A stretch of 64,000 nt of DNA, taken from contig JBJOKE010000037.1 of the NCBI GenBank assembly GCA_046046245.1, positions 1 to 64,000 of the forward strand, written 5' to 3'. The notes under the pieces were generated by a model. The model saw nothing but the letters and a program-made list of their open reading frames with translations. It was not told where the DNA came from and ran no database searches. The stretch's first letter is position 1, and each line of letters opens with the position of its first letter. The translations under genes were made by a program, and so were the position numbers. Source of the DNA: UBA4615 sp046046245 (GTDB lineage: Bacteria; Pseudomonadota; Gammaproteobacteria; Burkholderiales; Burkholderiaceae_E). Positions 17,371 through 25,564 of the stretch are shown in pieces.

Positions 17371-18855
17371 ATGCCCGAGACATTCGACCTGCTGATCCGC
17401 AACGCCGACGTCATCGACGGCAGCGGCGCCCCGCGCTTCCGCGCCGACGTCGGCGTGCGCGGCGATCGCATCGCCGCGGTATGGCGCCACGACGGCCCGC
17501 GGCGTGCGGCCCTCGGCACGCGCGAGGTCGACGCGGCCGGCCGCGTGCTCGCACCCGGCTTCGTCGACGTGCACACCCACGACGACACCGCGCTGATCGC
17601 GCGGCCCGAGATGGCGATGAAGGCCAGCCAGGGCGTGACCACGGTCGTCTGCGGCAACTGCGGCGCGAGCGCCTCGCCGGTGCTGCGGCCCGACGCGGGG
17701 GCCGAGCTGCTGTCGCTGATCGTCCGCGATCCGGCGCATGCCGCGCCCGACTTCGCGGGCTTCGCCGCGAAGGTCGAGGCCGCGCGGCCCGCGCTCAACG
17801 GCGCCTTCCTCGTCGGCCACACCACGCTGCGGCTGTCGGTGATGGGCGAGGACCTGCGCCGCCCCGCGCGCGACGACGAGATCGAGCGGATGCGCGCGCT
17901 GCTCGACGCGGCGCTCGAGCAGGGCGCGATCGGCCTGTCCAGCGGGCTCTACTACCCGCCCGCCCAGGCCGCGACGCTCGACGAGGTGGCGCGCGTGGCC
18001 GAGCCGCTCGGCCGCTGGGGCGGGCTCTACACCGCGCACATGCGCGACGAGTCCGACGCGATCCTCGCGGCGATGGACGAGACCTTCGAGATCGGTCGAC
18101 GCGCGGGCGCGCGGGTGGTCGTCTCGCACCACAAGTGCGCCGGCCGCGCGAACTTCGGCCGCATGCGCGAGACGCTGCCCAGGATGGACGCCGCGCGCGC
18201 CGAGCGGCCGGTGGGCTTCGACGTCTATCCGTACGCCGCGAGTTCGACGATCCTGCTGCCGGAGATGATCGACCGCGCCGAGCGCGTGCTGGTCACCTGG
18301 TCCGACGCGGTCGACGACGTCGCCGGTCGCGACCTCGCCGAGCTGGCCGCCGAATGGGGCACCACGCCGCACGAGGCGGCACGACGGCTCGCACCCGCCG
18401 GCGCGATCTACTTCACGATGGACGAGGCCGACGTGCGCGCCGCGCTGTCGCACCCGGCGGCGATGGTGGGCTCCGACGGCCTGCCCTTCGACGCGCATCC
18501 GCACCCGCGCCTCTGGGGCACGTTCCCGCGCGTGCTCGGGCACTACTGCCGCGAGCTGAAGCTCTTCCCTCTGGAGGATGCGGTCCACCGGATGACCGGG
18601 CTGTCGGCGACGACCTTCGGCCTCGCCGGGCGCGGCTTCGTCCGCGAGGGGCTGTACGCGGACCTGTGCCTCTTCGACCCCGAGACGGTCGTCGACCGGG
18701 CGGACTTCGCGCGGCCCGCGGTCCCGTCGGCGGGCATCGAGCTGGTGCTCGTCAATGGCGAGCCGGTCTGGGCCGACGGCGCGCCCACCGGCGCGCGGCC
18801 GGGCCGCGTGCTGCGCCGGCAGACCCTGCGCGACGAGGCCGCGCGGGACGGCTGA
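17371..18855 (+). CDS. N-acyl-D-amino-acid deacylase (D-aminoacylase), amidohydrolase family
   Basis: 494-residue cytoplasmic metal hydrolase that releases D-amino acids from N-acyl derivatives. The amidohydrolase metal motif HTHDDT (about 67-72) is followed by VVCGNCG, whose second Cys corresponds to the bridging metal ligand of D-aminoacylases. Further metal ligands are expected in LVGHT, SHHKCAG and the GSDGLPFD Asp near residue 370. DVYPYAASST and the C-terminal LVNGEPVWADG are typical of the family. A TAGACT -10-like hexamer lies near 17283. It is not clearly in an operon. Confidence 0.9.
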   Translation: MPETFDLLIRNADVIDGSGAPRFRADVGVRGDRIAAVWRHDGPRRAALGTREVDAAGRVLAPGFVDVHTHDDTALIARPEMAMKASQGVTTVVCGNCGASASPVLRPDAGAELLSLIVRDPAHAAPDFAGFAAKVEAARPALNGAFLVGHTTLRLSVMGEDLRRPARDDEIERMRALLDAALEQGAIGLSSGLYYPPAQAATLDEVARVAEPLGRWGGLYTAHMRDESDAILAAMDETFEIGRRAGARVVVSHHKCAGRANFGRMRETLPRMDAARAERPVGFDVYPYAASSTILLPEMIDRAERVLVTWSDAVDDVAGRDLAELAAEWGTTPHEAARRLAPAGAIYFTMDEADVRAALSHPAAMVGSDGLPFDAHPHPRLWGTFPRVLGHYCRELKLFPLEDAVHRMTGLSATTFGLAGRGFVREGLYADLCLFDPETVVDRADFARPAVPSAGIELVLVNGEPVWADGAPTGARPGRVLRRQTLRDEAARDG

Positions 18856-18928
18856 CCGCGCCGCCCCGAAGCGCAGACGCACCGCGATCCGGCTTGCGCG
18901 GCTGCCCGTCAGGCCGTACGGTGCGCCG

Positions 18929-19707
18929 ATGAACGAAGGCGTCCTGCGCACCCACCGCTTCGACGCGCTGCCTCCCGGGCCACGGCTGATCGTGCTCGGC
19001 GGCGTGCACGGCAACGAGACCTGCGGCAGCATCGCGCTCGCCGCGATCGCCGCCGCGATCGACTCGGGCGAGCTGCCGCTGGAACGCGGCACGCTCACCC
19101 TGGTGCCGGTGGCGAACCGTTCGCGATGATCGGCCCCGAGGACAACGACGGCCCGCTCGAGCCCTTCGCGCAGGCCGCCCGCGAGCAGGCGTTCGCCGCC
19201 TGCCTCGGCGCGCCCCGGCTGGTCGAGGGCTGGCTCGACACCTATGCGCGCGGCGTCGCGCGCCGGCGCGCGCGCGGCGCACCCGGCGCGGACCCGGAAT
19301 ACGGCGTGGGCACCACCGAGTACCTGCGCTCGCGGGGCGGCATCGCGGTCACGCTCGAGTGCGGCCAGCATGCCGACCCCGACGCGCCGAGGGTCGCCCG
19401 CGACGCGACGCTGCGCGCGCTCGCCCACCTGCGGATGATCGACGCGCGCCACGCGCCGCCGCCGGCGCCGCCCCCGCGCGAGCTGCTGCGGCTCGTCGAG
19501 GTCTTCGACCGCGACGACGCGGGCGACCGGCTCGCACGACCCTGGACGAGCTTCGAGCCGGTGCGGGCGGGCGAGCCGATCGGCCTGCGGGCCGACGACA
19601 CGCCGGTCGCCGCACCCGCCGACGGCCGGGTGGTGTTCCCCAACCCGGACGCGCGCCCCGGCGCCGAGTGGTTCTACTTCGCGGTCGCGAGCCCGCGGGC
19701 CGTATGA
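18929..19707 (+). pseudogene. Succinylglutamate desuccinylase/aspartoacylase-family gene with out-of-frame internal deletion
   Basis: The 5' part (18929-19129) encodes LIVLGGVHGNETCGSIAL, the zinc-ligand motif of the family, through to LTLVPVAN, where a conserved Asn-x-x-Ala usually begins. It then changes frame: the 3' part (from about 19112 in the other frame) reads GEPFAMIGPEDNDG and continues through the catalytic ECGQH block to a normal C-terminus. The central DLNR and DLHS motifs, which bind substrate and zinc, are missing. The span is 779 bp, not a multiple of three, and about 75-80 residues shorter than usual. The simplest reading is one internal deletion joining two similar GGCGAACC-like sites. 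The product should be inactive. Confidence 0.85.
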
Positions 19708-19741
19708 TCCGGCCTCCCTCACCCGCCCCGGACGCCGACCG

Positions 19742-20359
19742 ATGAAGCTGCGGATGGCCGAGAACTCCCTGTTCGCGATCCTGCTGCGCCGCCCCTGGTG
19801 GGTCAGCGCGCTGACCGCGCTCGTGCTGCTCGCGTTCTGCCGGTTCGCGATGCCGCCCGCCTGGTTCCCGTTCGCGGCCCCGATCGCGCTGCCGTTCCTG
19901 ATCATCGCCGGCATCACCGGCTGGCGGCGACTGCAGGCGCCCAGCGCGGCCCGGGTGGCGGCGATCGACGCGCAGGCGCGCGCGGCCGGCTGGCCGGAGT
20001 TCCGCGCGATGCTCGCCGAAGCCTGGACCCGCGAGGGCTGGACCGTGTCCGATGCCGACGGCGGCGGCGCCGACCTCGCGCTCGTGCAGGGCTGGCAGCG
20101 CAAGGTGGTGTCGGCACGACGCTGGAAGGTCGCGCGCACCGGCGTCGAGCCGCTTCGGGAGCTGGCCGCCGCACGCGAGCGGCACGAGGCGCACGAGGGC
20201 CTGTACGTGGCGATCGGCGAGGTCAGCGAGCAGGCGACGGCCTTCGCCCGCTCGAACCGGATCCGGATCCTCCGTGCCGAGGACCTCGCACGGCTGCTGC
20301 CGCCCCCGTCGCGTGCCGCGGCCGCGGTACCGGCCGGCGGCCGGGGACGCTCGGCCTGA
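19742..20359 (+). CDS. Membrane protein with degenerate Mrr-type (restriction endonuclease-like) domain
   Basis: 205 residues. Two transmembrane helices (about 20-36 and 40-58) precede a region resembling the DUF2034/Mrr_cat fold: GWTVSDADGGGADLALV, then VSARRWK and GVEPLREL, the position where active Mrr domains have D...QxK. Here the expected Gln-x-Lys is replaced by Ser-Ala-Arg, so nuclease activity is doubtful. Function unknown; no modification gene is nearby. It starts 35 bp after the broken aspartoacylase-like gene. Confidence 0.65.
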   Translation: MKLRMAENSLFAILLRRPWWVSALTALVLLAFCRFAMPPAWFPFAAPIALPFLIIAGITGWRRLQAPSAARVAAIDAQARAAGWPEFRAMLAEAWTREGWTVSDADGGGADLALVQGWQRKVVSARRWKVARTGVEPLRELAAARERHEAHEGLYVAIGEVSEQATAFARSNRIRILRAEDLARLLPPPSRAAAAVPAGGRGRSA

Positions 20360-20374
20360 ACGTCGCGCCCGGCG

Positions 20375-21406
20375 TCACGCGCTGTCGCGCAGCACCACCT
20401 CGAAGCCGAGGTCGAGGCTGCGCGGCGCGCGCTCGGGGGGCGCCTCGCCCCCGGCCGCGAGCCGCTCGGCCACCCAGCGCGCCGCGGTCGCGCCGATCCG
20501 CGCCCCGGGGATCCGCACCGTGGTGAGCGGCGGCAGCGCGGCGCGGGCGATCTCGAAGTCGCCGAATCCGGCGATCGCGAGCCGGTCGGGCACCGCGATA
20601 CCGAGCCGCCGGCAGGCCTGGACCGCGCCGAAGGCCGCGACGTCGTTGACGAAGAACGCCGCCTCGGGCGGCCGCGGCCGTGCCAGCAGCGCCGCGGCCG
20701 CGCGCTCGCCGGAGGCGATCGTCACCCCGAGCTCGTCGAGCAGCTCGACCTCGGGCTCGAAGCCCAGCTCCACGATCGCGCGACGGTAGCCCTCGGCGCG
20801 CTGCGCGGCCCGCGGCTCGAGCCCCGGCGGCGTGCCGACGAAGGCGATCCGCCGGTGGCCGCGCGCGGCCAGCGCGTGGGTCATCGCGCGCGCGGCCTCG
20901 ACGTTCGAGAAGCCCACCGCACGGTCGATCGGATCCGTCGCCAGGTCCCAGGTCTCGACGACGGGCAGCCCGCGTCCGCGCAGCAGCGCGCGCACCGAAG
21001 GATCGTGGTGCGTGCCGGTCAGCACCACCGCCTCGGGCTGCTGGCCGAGCAGCGTCCGCAGGATCGCGGCCTCTGCCTGGGGCGAGTAGCCCGAGGACGC
21101 GACCAGCAGCTGCAGGCCGTGCGGCGCCAGCCCTGCGGCGAGGGCGTCGACCGTTTCGGCGAAGATGGCGCTGCGCAGCGTGGGGACGATCGCGGCGACG
21201 ATCCGCGAGCGGCGCGACTTCAGCGTGCCGGCCGCGAGGTTCGGCACGTAGCCGGTCGCCTCGATCGCCGCCTGCACCCGCGCCCGCACCTCGGGCGACA
21301 CGCGCTCGGGCGTGTTCAGCGCCCGCGAGACGGTGATCGTGCCGACGCCGGCCCGTGCGGCCACGTCGGCCATCCGGGGCCGCGTGGTGGGCGGGCGCCG
21401 GCTCAT
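20375..21406 (-). CDS. LacI-family transcriptional regulator
   Basis: 343 residues. The N-terminal LacI helix-turn-helix is MADVAARAGVGTITVSRALN (about 12-31), with the hinge segment GYVPNLAAGTLKSRRS; a periplasmic-binding-protein-like effector domain follows, with FVNDVAAFGAVQACRRLG and the DRLAIAGFGDFE region. It is the last gene of a three-gene run: desaturase, Rieske ferredoxin, regulator, with a 67-bp gap after the Rieske gene. A perfect 22-bp LacI-type palindrome lies upstream of the desaturase, so the regulator most likely controls the operon including itself. The effector is unknown. Confidence 0.92.
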   Translation of the reverse strand: MSRRPPTTRPRMADVAARAGVGTITVSRALNTPERVSPEVRARVQAAIEATGYVPNLAAGTLKSRRSRIVAAIVPTLRSAIFAETVDALAAGLAPHGLQLLVASSGYSPQAEAAILRTLLGQQPEAVVLTGTHHDPSVRALLRGRGLPVVETWDLATDPIDRAVGFSNVEAARAMTHALAARGHRRIAFVGTPPGLEPRAAQRAEGYRRAIVELGFEPEVELLDELGVTIASGERAAAALLARPRPPEAAFFVNDVAAFGAVQACRRLGIAVPDRLAIAGFGDFEIARAALPPLTTVRIPGARIGATAARWVAERLAAGGEAPPERAPRSLDLGFEVVLRDSA

Positions 21407-21473
21407 CGACGACCGCGCGCCGCGGCCGCGCCCCGCCGACCCGGCCCCGTCCTCCGCATCGCGTGCGCGGGGC

Positions 21474-21782
21474 TCAGCCCGGCAGCTCGACCATCAGCGT
21501 GCCGCCGTCGACGCGACACGGATAGGTGCGCAGCGGCTCGCAGGCGGGCGGACCGTCGACCCGGCCGGTCGGGATGTGGAAGCGGCCGTTGTGCATCGGG
21601 CACTCGATCACGTCGTCGAGCACGAAGCCCTCGGCGAGCCGCGCGACGGCGTGCGTGCAGATGCCGTCGGTGACGTGGTGGCGCCCCGCGATCCGGTAGG
21701 CGCAGAAGACGTGACCGTCGCGGACGACCTCGACGACGTCATCGTCGGGCACGTCGGCCGTCGGACAGAGCGGCACCCACAT
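21474..21782 (-). CDS. Rieske [2Fe-2S] ferredoxin
   Basis: 102-residue soluble Rieske ferredoxin. The cluster is bound by CTHA (about residue 42) and CPMHNG (about 62), the CxH...CxxH pattern. It is of the dioxygenase-ferredoxin type (low-potential electron carrier), not the cytochrome bc1 type. It lies between a fatty-acid desaturase and its regulator, so it is probably the electron donor of the desaturase. The ATG at 21782 opens MWVPLCPTADVP, typical of the family. Confidence 0.9.
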   Translation of the reverse strand: MWVPLCPTADVPDDDVVEVVRDGHVFCAYRIAGRHHVTDGICTHAVARLAEGFVLDDVIECPMHNGRFHIPTGRVDGPPACEPLRTYPCRVDGGTLMVELPG

Positions 21783-21796
21783 CGCGCGCGCCCTCC

Positions 21797-22810
21797 TCAG
21801 CCGCCTGCGCCTGCCCGCGGCGCGGCCGCCGCCGGCAGCGGATGGTAGGCGGTGGCGGTCGGGTCGGTACGCTGCGCCAGGATCGTGCGGACGATCTCGA
21901 CGTGTGCGGCGAGCAGGCTCGGGCTCGGCTCGGGCAGCTGGTCCCGGATCGCCGCGTTCAGCGCCGGCAGCGCGTGGAACGGCACCGACGGGTACACGTG
22001 GTGCTCGATGTGGTAGTTCATGTTCCAGTAGAGCACGCGACCGAGCCAGCCGTTGGTCATCGAGCGCGTGCAGATCCGGTGGTCGTGGACGTCCTGCGCC
22101 ATCGCCATGTGCTGCGTGGTGATGAACGAGTAGACCCCGAACGCGCCCGCGAAGCGCGGGATGAAGAAGTAGAGCAGCGGCACCCAGGTCTGGCCGATCG
22201 CGGCCCAGGCCAGCAGGCCGACGTAGCCGGCCATCAGGATCCGCGCCTCGCGGACCACCGCCGCCTCCTGGTTCGCCGGCAGGTAGACGCGCTCGCGGTC
22301 GACGATGCGGCCGCGCGCGTGACGGACCATCAGCTTCGCCCGCGGCCAGAATTCGAGCAGCCCGACCACGTCGCCGAACCAGGTCCGCAGCCGGACCGGA
22401 TTCGAGTAGCCCATCTGCGCGTCGACCGTCCAGTGCCAGGTATGGGTGTGGTGATGCGAGTGGGCGAAGCGACGGTGCGTCGGCGACTCGCCCCAGATGA
22501 ACGAGCTCATCCAGAGCACCGCCTCGTTCAGCCAACGGGTACGGAACGCGGTGCCGTGCGCACACTCGTGCGACGGCGCGTAGGCGAAGCCCAGCACGAA
22601 GCCGTAGGCGACGACCGCCGGCACCACCCAGAGCGTGCCGCGCGACAGGTGGATCGCGACGCCGCCGGCGACCAGCAGCACGGCCCAGACCGCGAGGAAC
22701 TGCAGGCCCGGCGCGTCCGAGCGCTTCATCAGGCCCTTGAGCGTGGCGCGGTCGATCCGCGGTTCCCACCAGGCATCGCGGACCGTCTGAACGGGGGCGG
22801 TGGCCGACAT
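21797..22810 (-). CDS. Membrane fatty-acid desaturase-type di-iron oxygenase
   Basis: 337-residue integral membrane protein. All three His boxes are present: HECAH (about 82-86), HRRFAHSHHHTH (about 112-123) and HIEHH (about 266-270). Hydrophobic segments lie at about 37-75 and 180-225. It would introduce a double bond or hydroxyl into an acyl or isoprenoid-like chain, using electrons from the Rieske protein encoded 14 bp downstream. The substrate cannot be told. The ATG at 22810 has a GAGGAG Shine-Dalgarno 5-6 nt upstream; the longer frame from 22897 would run through the operator palindrome. Confidence 0.9.
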   Translation of the reverse strand: MSATAPVQTVRDAWWEPRIDRATLKGLMKRSDAPGLQFLAVWAVLLVAGGVAIHLSRGTLWVVPAVVAYGFVLGFAYAPSHECAHGTAFRTRWLNEAVLWMSSFIWGESPTHRRFAHSHHHTHTWHWTVDAQMGYSNPVRLRTWFGDVVGLLEFWPRAKLMVRHARGRIVDRERVYLPANQEAAVVREARILMAGYVGLLAWAAIGQTWVPLLYFFIPRFAGAFGVYSFITTQHMAMAQDVHDHRICTRSMTNGWLGRVLYWNMNYHIEHHVYPSVPFHALPALNAAIRDQLPEPSPSLLAAHVEIVRTILAQRTDPTATAYHPLPAAAAPRAGAGG

Positions 22811-22861
22811 CTCGTCTCCTCGGCGGCGGTACCGCCCTGCCGGGGGATCCGGGGGCGGTGA

Positions 22862-22883
22862 CCGATGGTATCGATACCATCGG
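22862..22883. promoter_or_regulatory. LacI-family operator, perfect 22-bp palindrome
   Basis: A perfect inverted repeat with core ATGGTATCGATACCAT flanked by CCG/CGG, centred on CG as LacI-family operators are. It lies 52 bp upstream of the desaturase ATG, in the 193-bp gap behind the RraA-like gene. The LacI-family gene two positions downstream is the obvious candidate ligand. Confidence 0.85.
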
Positions 22884-23003
22884 AACGGGTCAAACACCGG
22901 AAGCGAAGCGGCGAGTCCCGTCCTGCGCCGGGACGGCCATCCCGGTCGAGGCCGGGGCCGCGAGGCCCGGCCCCGCTGCCGGGCGACGGGTCGGGCGACC
23001 GGC

Positions 23004-23660
23004 TCAGACGCCGGTCAGGAACGGCGGCGTGCGCAGGCCCTCGCGGACGCGGCGGTCCATCTCGGCCTCGGCCGCGCGGATCGCAGGCAGCCGTTGGATC
23101 ACCTCGGCGAGCCGCTCGCGCGGCACGACGACCACCCCTTCCTCGTCGGCGACGATCACGTCGCCGCTCGCCACCCGCACGCCGCCCACCACCACCGGCG
23201 CGCCGACCGTGCCGGGGCCGCTGCGCGCCGGCGAGTTCGGCGTCACGCCGACGGCGAAGGCCGGCAGGCCCACCGCCCGCAGGCCGGGCAGGTCGCGGAC
23301 GCAGCCGTCGGTGACGAAGCCCACCGCCCCGCCGTTGCGCGCCATGCCGACGACCAGGTCGCCGGTCACCGCGCAGCCGGTATGGCCGCCGGTGGCGGCG
23401 ACCAGCACGTCGCCCGGCTGCACCGACTCCAGCGTCGCGCACAGCGCGAGGTTGTCGGCCGGGCCGCAGTCGCAGGTGAGCGCGGTGCCGATGAAACGCG
23501 ACTGGCCGGCGATCGCCGGCTTGATCCGGAAGTCCATCGCGCCTGCGCCGCCGAGCGCGTCGACGACGGCGCCGGTCGGCACGTCGCGCAGCGCGTCGAC
23601 GCTCGCGGCGTCCGGGCGCGTCCAGTCGTGCCGCCGGATCCGCGGGGCTTCGTCTAGCAT
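23004..23660 (-). CDS. RraA-family protein, probable 4-hydroxy-4-methyl-2-oxoglutarate / CHA aldolase-like
   Basis: 218 residues with the RraA/HMG-aldolase fold. GDLVVGMARNGGAVGFVTDGCVRD (about 108-131) carries the conserved Gly and the Arg-Asp pair of divalent-metal aldolases. GDVIVADEEGVVVVP is the family's C-terminal signature. Such proteins cleave 4-carboxy-4-hydroxy-2-oxoadipate or HMG in aromatic catabolism, or inhibit RNase E when they are true RraA; the aldolase active-site Arg-Asp argues for the former. No protocatechuate genes are nearby. The ATG at 23660 has a GAGGAG ribosome-binding site 7 nt away. Confidence 0.8.
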   Translation of the reverse strand: MLDEAPRIRRHDWTRPDAASVDALRDVPTGAVVDALGGAGAMDFRIKPAIAGQSRFIGTALTCDCGPADNLALCATLESVQPGDVLVAATGGHTGCAVTGDLVVGMARNGGAVGFVTDGCVRDLPGLRAVGLPAFAVGVTPNSPARSGPGTVGAPVVVGGVRVASGDVIVADEEGVVVVPRERLAEVIQRLPAIRAAEAEMDRRVREGLRTPPFLTGV

Positions 23661-23909
23661 GGTCGTCTCCTCGTGGTCGGGCGATGCTACACGGCGGCCC
23701 GCCGGCGCGGCCGAGCCGGACACACTCGCCGGAACGCGGGGGTGCGCGCCGTCCAAGGCCGCGATGGCCCCGCGCTGGGCTCGGGCGTCGACCTGCGGTA
23801 CCCTGCGTGCCGCATCGCCGCCGCACCGACGGGCGGCGGGCTCGGTTTCCCCACGCCGCCATCCATCCATGATGCGATTCCCGACGCGCCGCTCGCGGCC
23901 CAGGCTTCC

Positions 23910-24569
23910 GTGATCCGGACCGCGGGCAGACGGGTGGCCTCCCGTGCGCTGCGAGTCGCGCCGCGCCTGCCGCGCGCGCCGTCGCTGCGACCGACCCCGA
24001 CGCACGCGCTGGCGGGCGGCTGGGCATTCTTCCGGGCCTGGCTGCGCGACCCCAACCGGATCGCCGCGGTCGCACCGTCGAGCGCCGCGCTCGCGGCCGC
24101 GATGACCGAATCGATCGCACCCTGCTGCGCGCCGGTGATCGAGCTGGGTCCGGGCACGGGCGTGTTCACCGAGGCCCTGATCGGTCGAGGCGTGCCCGAG
24201 CACCGTCTGGCGCTGGTCGAGCTGGGCGACGACTTCTGCGCGGCGCTGCGGCTGCGCTACCCGCGGGCCGAGCTGGTCCGTCACGACGCGTCGCGGCTCG
24301 GCACGCTGCGCTTCTTCGACGGCGAACTCGCCGGCGCCGTGGTGAGCGGGCTGCCGCTGCTGTCGATGACCCCGGCCAGGGTACGTCGGGTGCTGCAGGA
24401 CGCGTTCGCGCGGCTGCGGCCGGACGGCGCGTTCTACCAGTTCACCTACGGGTTCCGCTGCCCGGTGCCGCAGCGGCTGCTCGAGCGGCTCGGCCTGAAG
24501 GCCACGCGCACGGCGATCACCCTGCGCAACCTGCCGCCCGCGGCGGTCTACCGCATCGAGCGCCGCTGA
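23910..24569 (+). CDS. SAM-dependent methyltransferase, phospholipid N-methyltransferase-like
   Basis: About 219 residues, Rossmann-fold methyltransferase. ViELGPGTGVFTEAL (about 71-85) is the SAM-binding motif I. The lead-in FFRAWLRDPNRIAAVAPSSAALAAAM and the SGLPLLSM block are characteristic of PmtA-type phosphatidylethanolamine N-methyltransferases and related enzymes. The start is uncertain: GTG at 23910 is chosen because the frame further upstream is low-complexity and lacks family similarity. It is divergent from the RraA-like gene; the 249-bp gap holds no other feature I can identify. Confidence 0.75.
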   Translation: MIRTAGRRVASRALRVAPRLPRAPSLRPTPTHALAGGWAFFRAWLRDPNRIAAVAPSSAALAAAMTESIAPCCAPVIELGPGTGVFTEALIGRGVPEHRLALVELGDDFCAALRLRYPRAELVRHDASRLGTLRFFDGELAGAVVSGLPLLSMTPARVRRVLQDAFARLRPDGAFYQFTYGFRCPVPQRLLERLGLKATRTAITLRNLPPAAVYRIERR

Positions 24570-24598
24570 CCTCGGCCCGGCCGCGGCGCGACGCGCGC

Positions 24599-24682
24599 TG
24601 GTGCCTCGGGCGGGATTCGAACCCGCATACCTTGCGGCGGCTGATTTTGAGTCAGCTGTGTATACCGTTCCACCACCGAGGC
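24599..24682 (-). tRNA. tRNA-Leu(CAA)
   Basis: 84 nt with encoded CCA (24601-24599). The acceptor stem GCCTCGG (5' end at 24682) pairs with CCGAGGC. The anticodon stem GCTGA/TCAGC encloses the loop CTCAAAA, giving anticodon CAA (reads UUG). A long variable arm and the T-loop GGTTCGAATCC complete a type II leucine tRNA. No integrase or duplicated 3' end is seen beside it. Confidence 0.95.
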
Positions 24683-24816
24683 AGGCCGCACAGTCTACTC
24701 GACGTCCGGCGCCCCGGCGGCCCGCGCGCGACGGCCCGGTCGCTTGAGCGCGGTCAACGACGGCGGGGGGTCGCCGCGCGACGATGGCCGCGTCCATCGA
24801 CCGCGAGACCTACCCG

Positions 24817-25407
24817 ATGAGCCGACGCATCCTGATCCTCCAGGGCCACCCCGACGCGACGCGCCCGCACCTGCTGCACGCGCTCGCCGATGCCTACGCC
24901 GAGGGCGCGACCGAGGCCGGCCATGTGCTGCGCCGCATCGACCTCGGCACGCTCGAGGTGCCGCTGCTGCGAAGCGCCGAGGACTGGCACCACGGCACCG
25001 TGCCGCCCTCGCTCGCCGACGCACAGGCCGCCATCGAATGGTGCGAGCACCTGCTGATGCTCTTCCCGTTGTGGATGGGCGACATGCCTGCGGTGGTCAA
25101 GGCCTTCGTCGAGCAGGTCGCGCGGCCGGGTTTCGCGTTCGAGGGCGCCACGCCGACCAACCCGTTCGGCCGCAAGCGGCTCGGCGGCCGCTCGGCGCGG
25201 GTCGTCGTGACGATGGGCATGCCCGCGCTCGTCTACCGCTGGGTCTACCGGGCTCACTCGGTGAAGTCGCTCGAGCGCAACGTGCTGGGCTTCGTCGGCT
25301 TCGCGCCGGTGCGCGAGACGCTGATCGGCGGCGTGGGCGAGGCCGATGCCGCGAAGGTGGCCGGCTGGCGCGCCGAGCTGCGCCGCCTCGGTCGCAGCGG
25401 GCGCTGA
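24817..25407 (+). CDS. NAD(P)H-dependent quinone reductase, flavodoxin-like fold
   Basis: 196 residues of the NQO1/MdaB-type flavodoxin family. The opening RRILILQGHPDATRPHLLHALADAY is the FMN/FAD phosphate-binding region; LMLFPLWMGDMPAVVKAFVEQVARPGFAF is the diagnostic block (PLWWxxxPAxxKxxxDRV-type). It would reduce quinones or related electrophiles with two electrons in the cytoplasm. The ATG at 24817 sits next to the conserved start; an in-frame ATG at 24784 would add 11 residues. Confidence 0.85.
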   Translation: MSRRILILQGHPDATRPHLLHALADAYAEGATEAGHVLRRIDLGTLEVPLLRSAEDWHHGTVPPSLADAQAAIEWCEHLLMLFPLWMGDMPAVVKAFVEQVARPGFAFEGATPTNPFGRKRLGGRSARVVVTMGMPALVYRWVYRAHSVKSLERNVLGFVGFAPVRETLIGGVGEADAAKVAGWRAELRRLGRSGR

Positions 25408-25564
25408 CCCGGGCGCCCGCGACCACGGGCCGCGAGCGACGCGGGCCCGCGCCCTGGATGACACGATCGGTCGGCTGGGCCGTCGATGGACCCCGGGATC
25501 GCCTCGACGCAGAATCGGTGCCGTCCCGCATCCGCTGCGCGGACCAGCCGCCAGGAGACGACCC

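Noticed and set aside
19742..20359. Mrr-like gene as part of a restriction or defence system
   Set aside because: Catalytic residues appear lost and no methyltransferase, helicase or other defence gene lies nearby.
22811..22897. Longer desaturase start at 22897
   Set aside because: The extra codons run through the operator palindrome, whereas 22810 has a good Shine-Dalgarno.
24599..24682. tRNA-Leu as an integration site of a genomic island
   Set aside because: No integrase, no direct repeat of the tRNA 3' end, and flanking genes look chromosomal.
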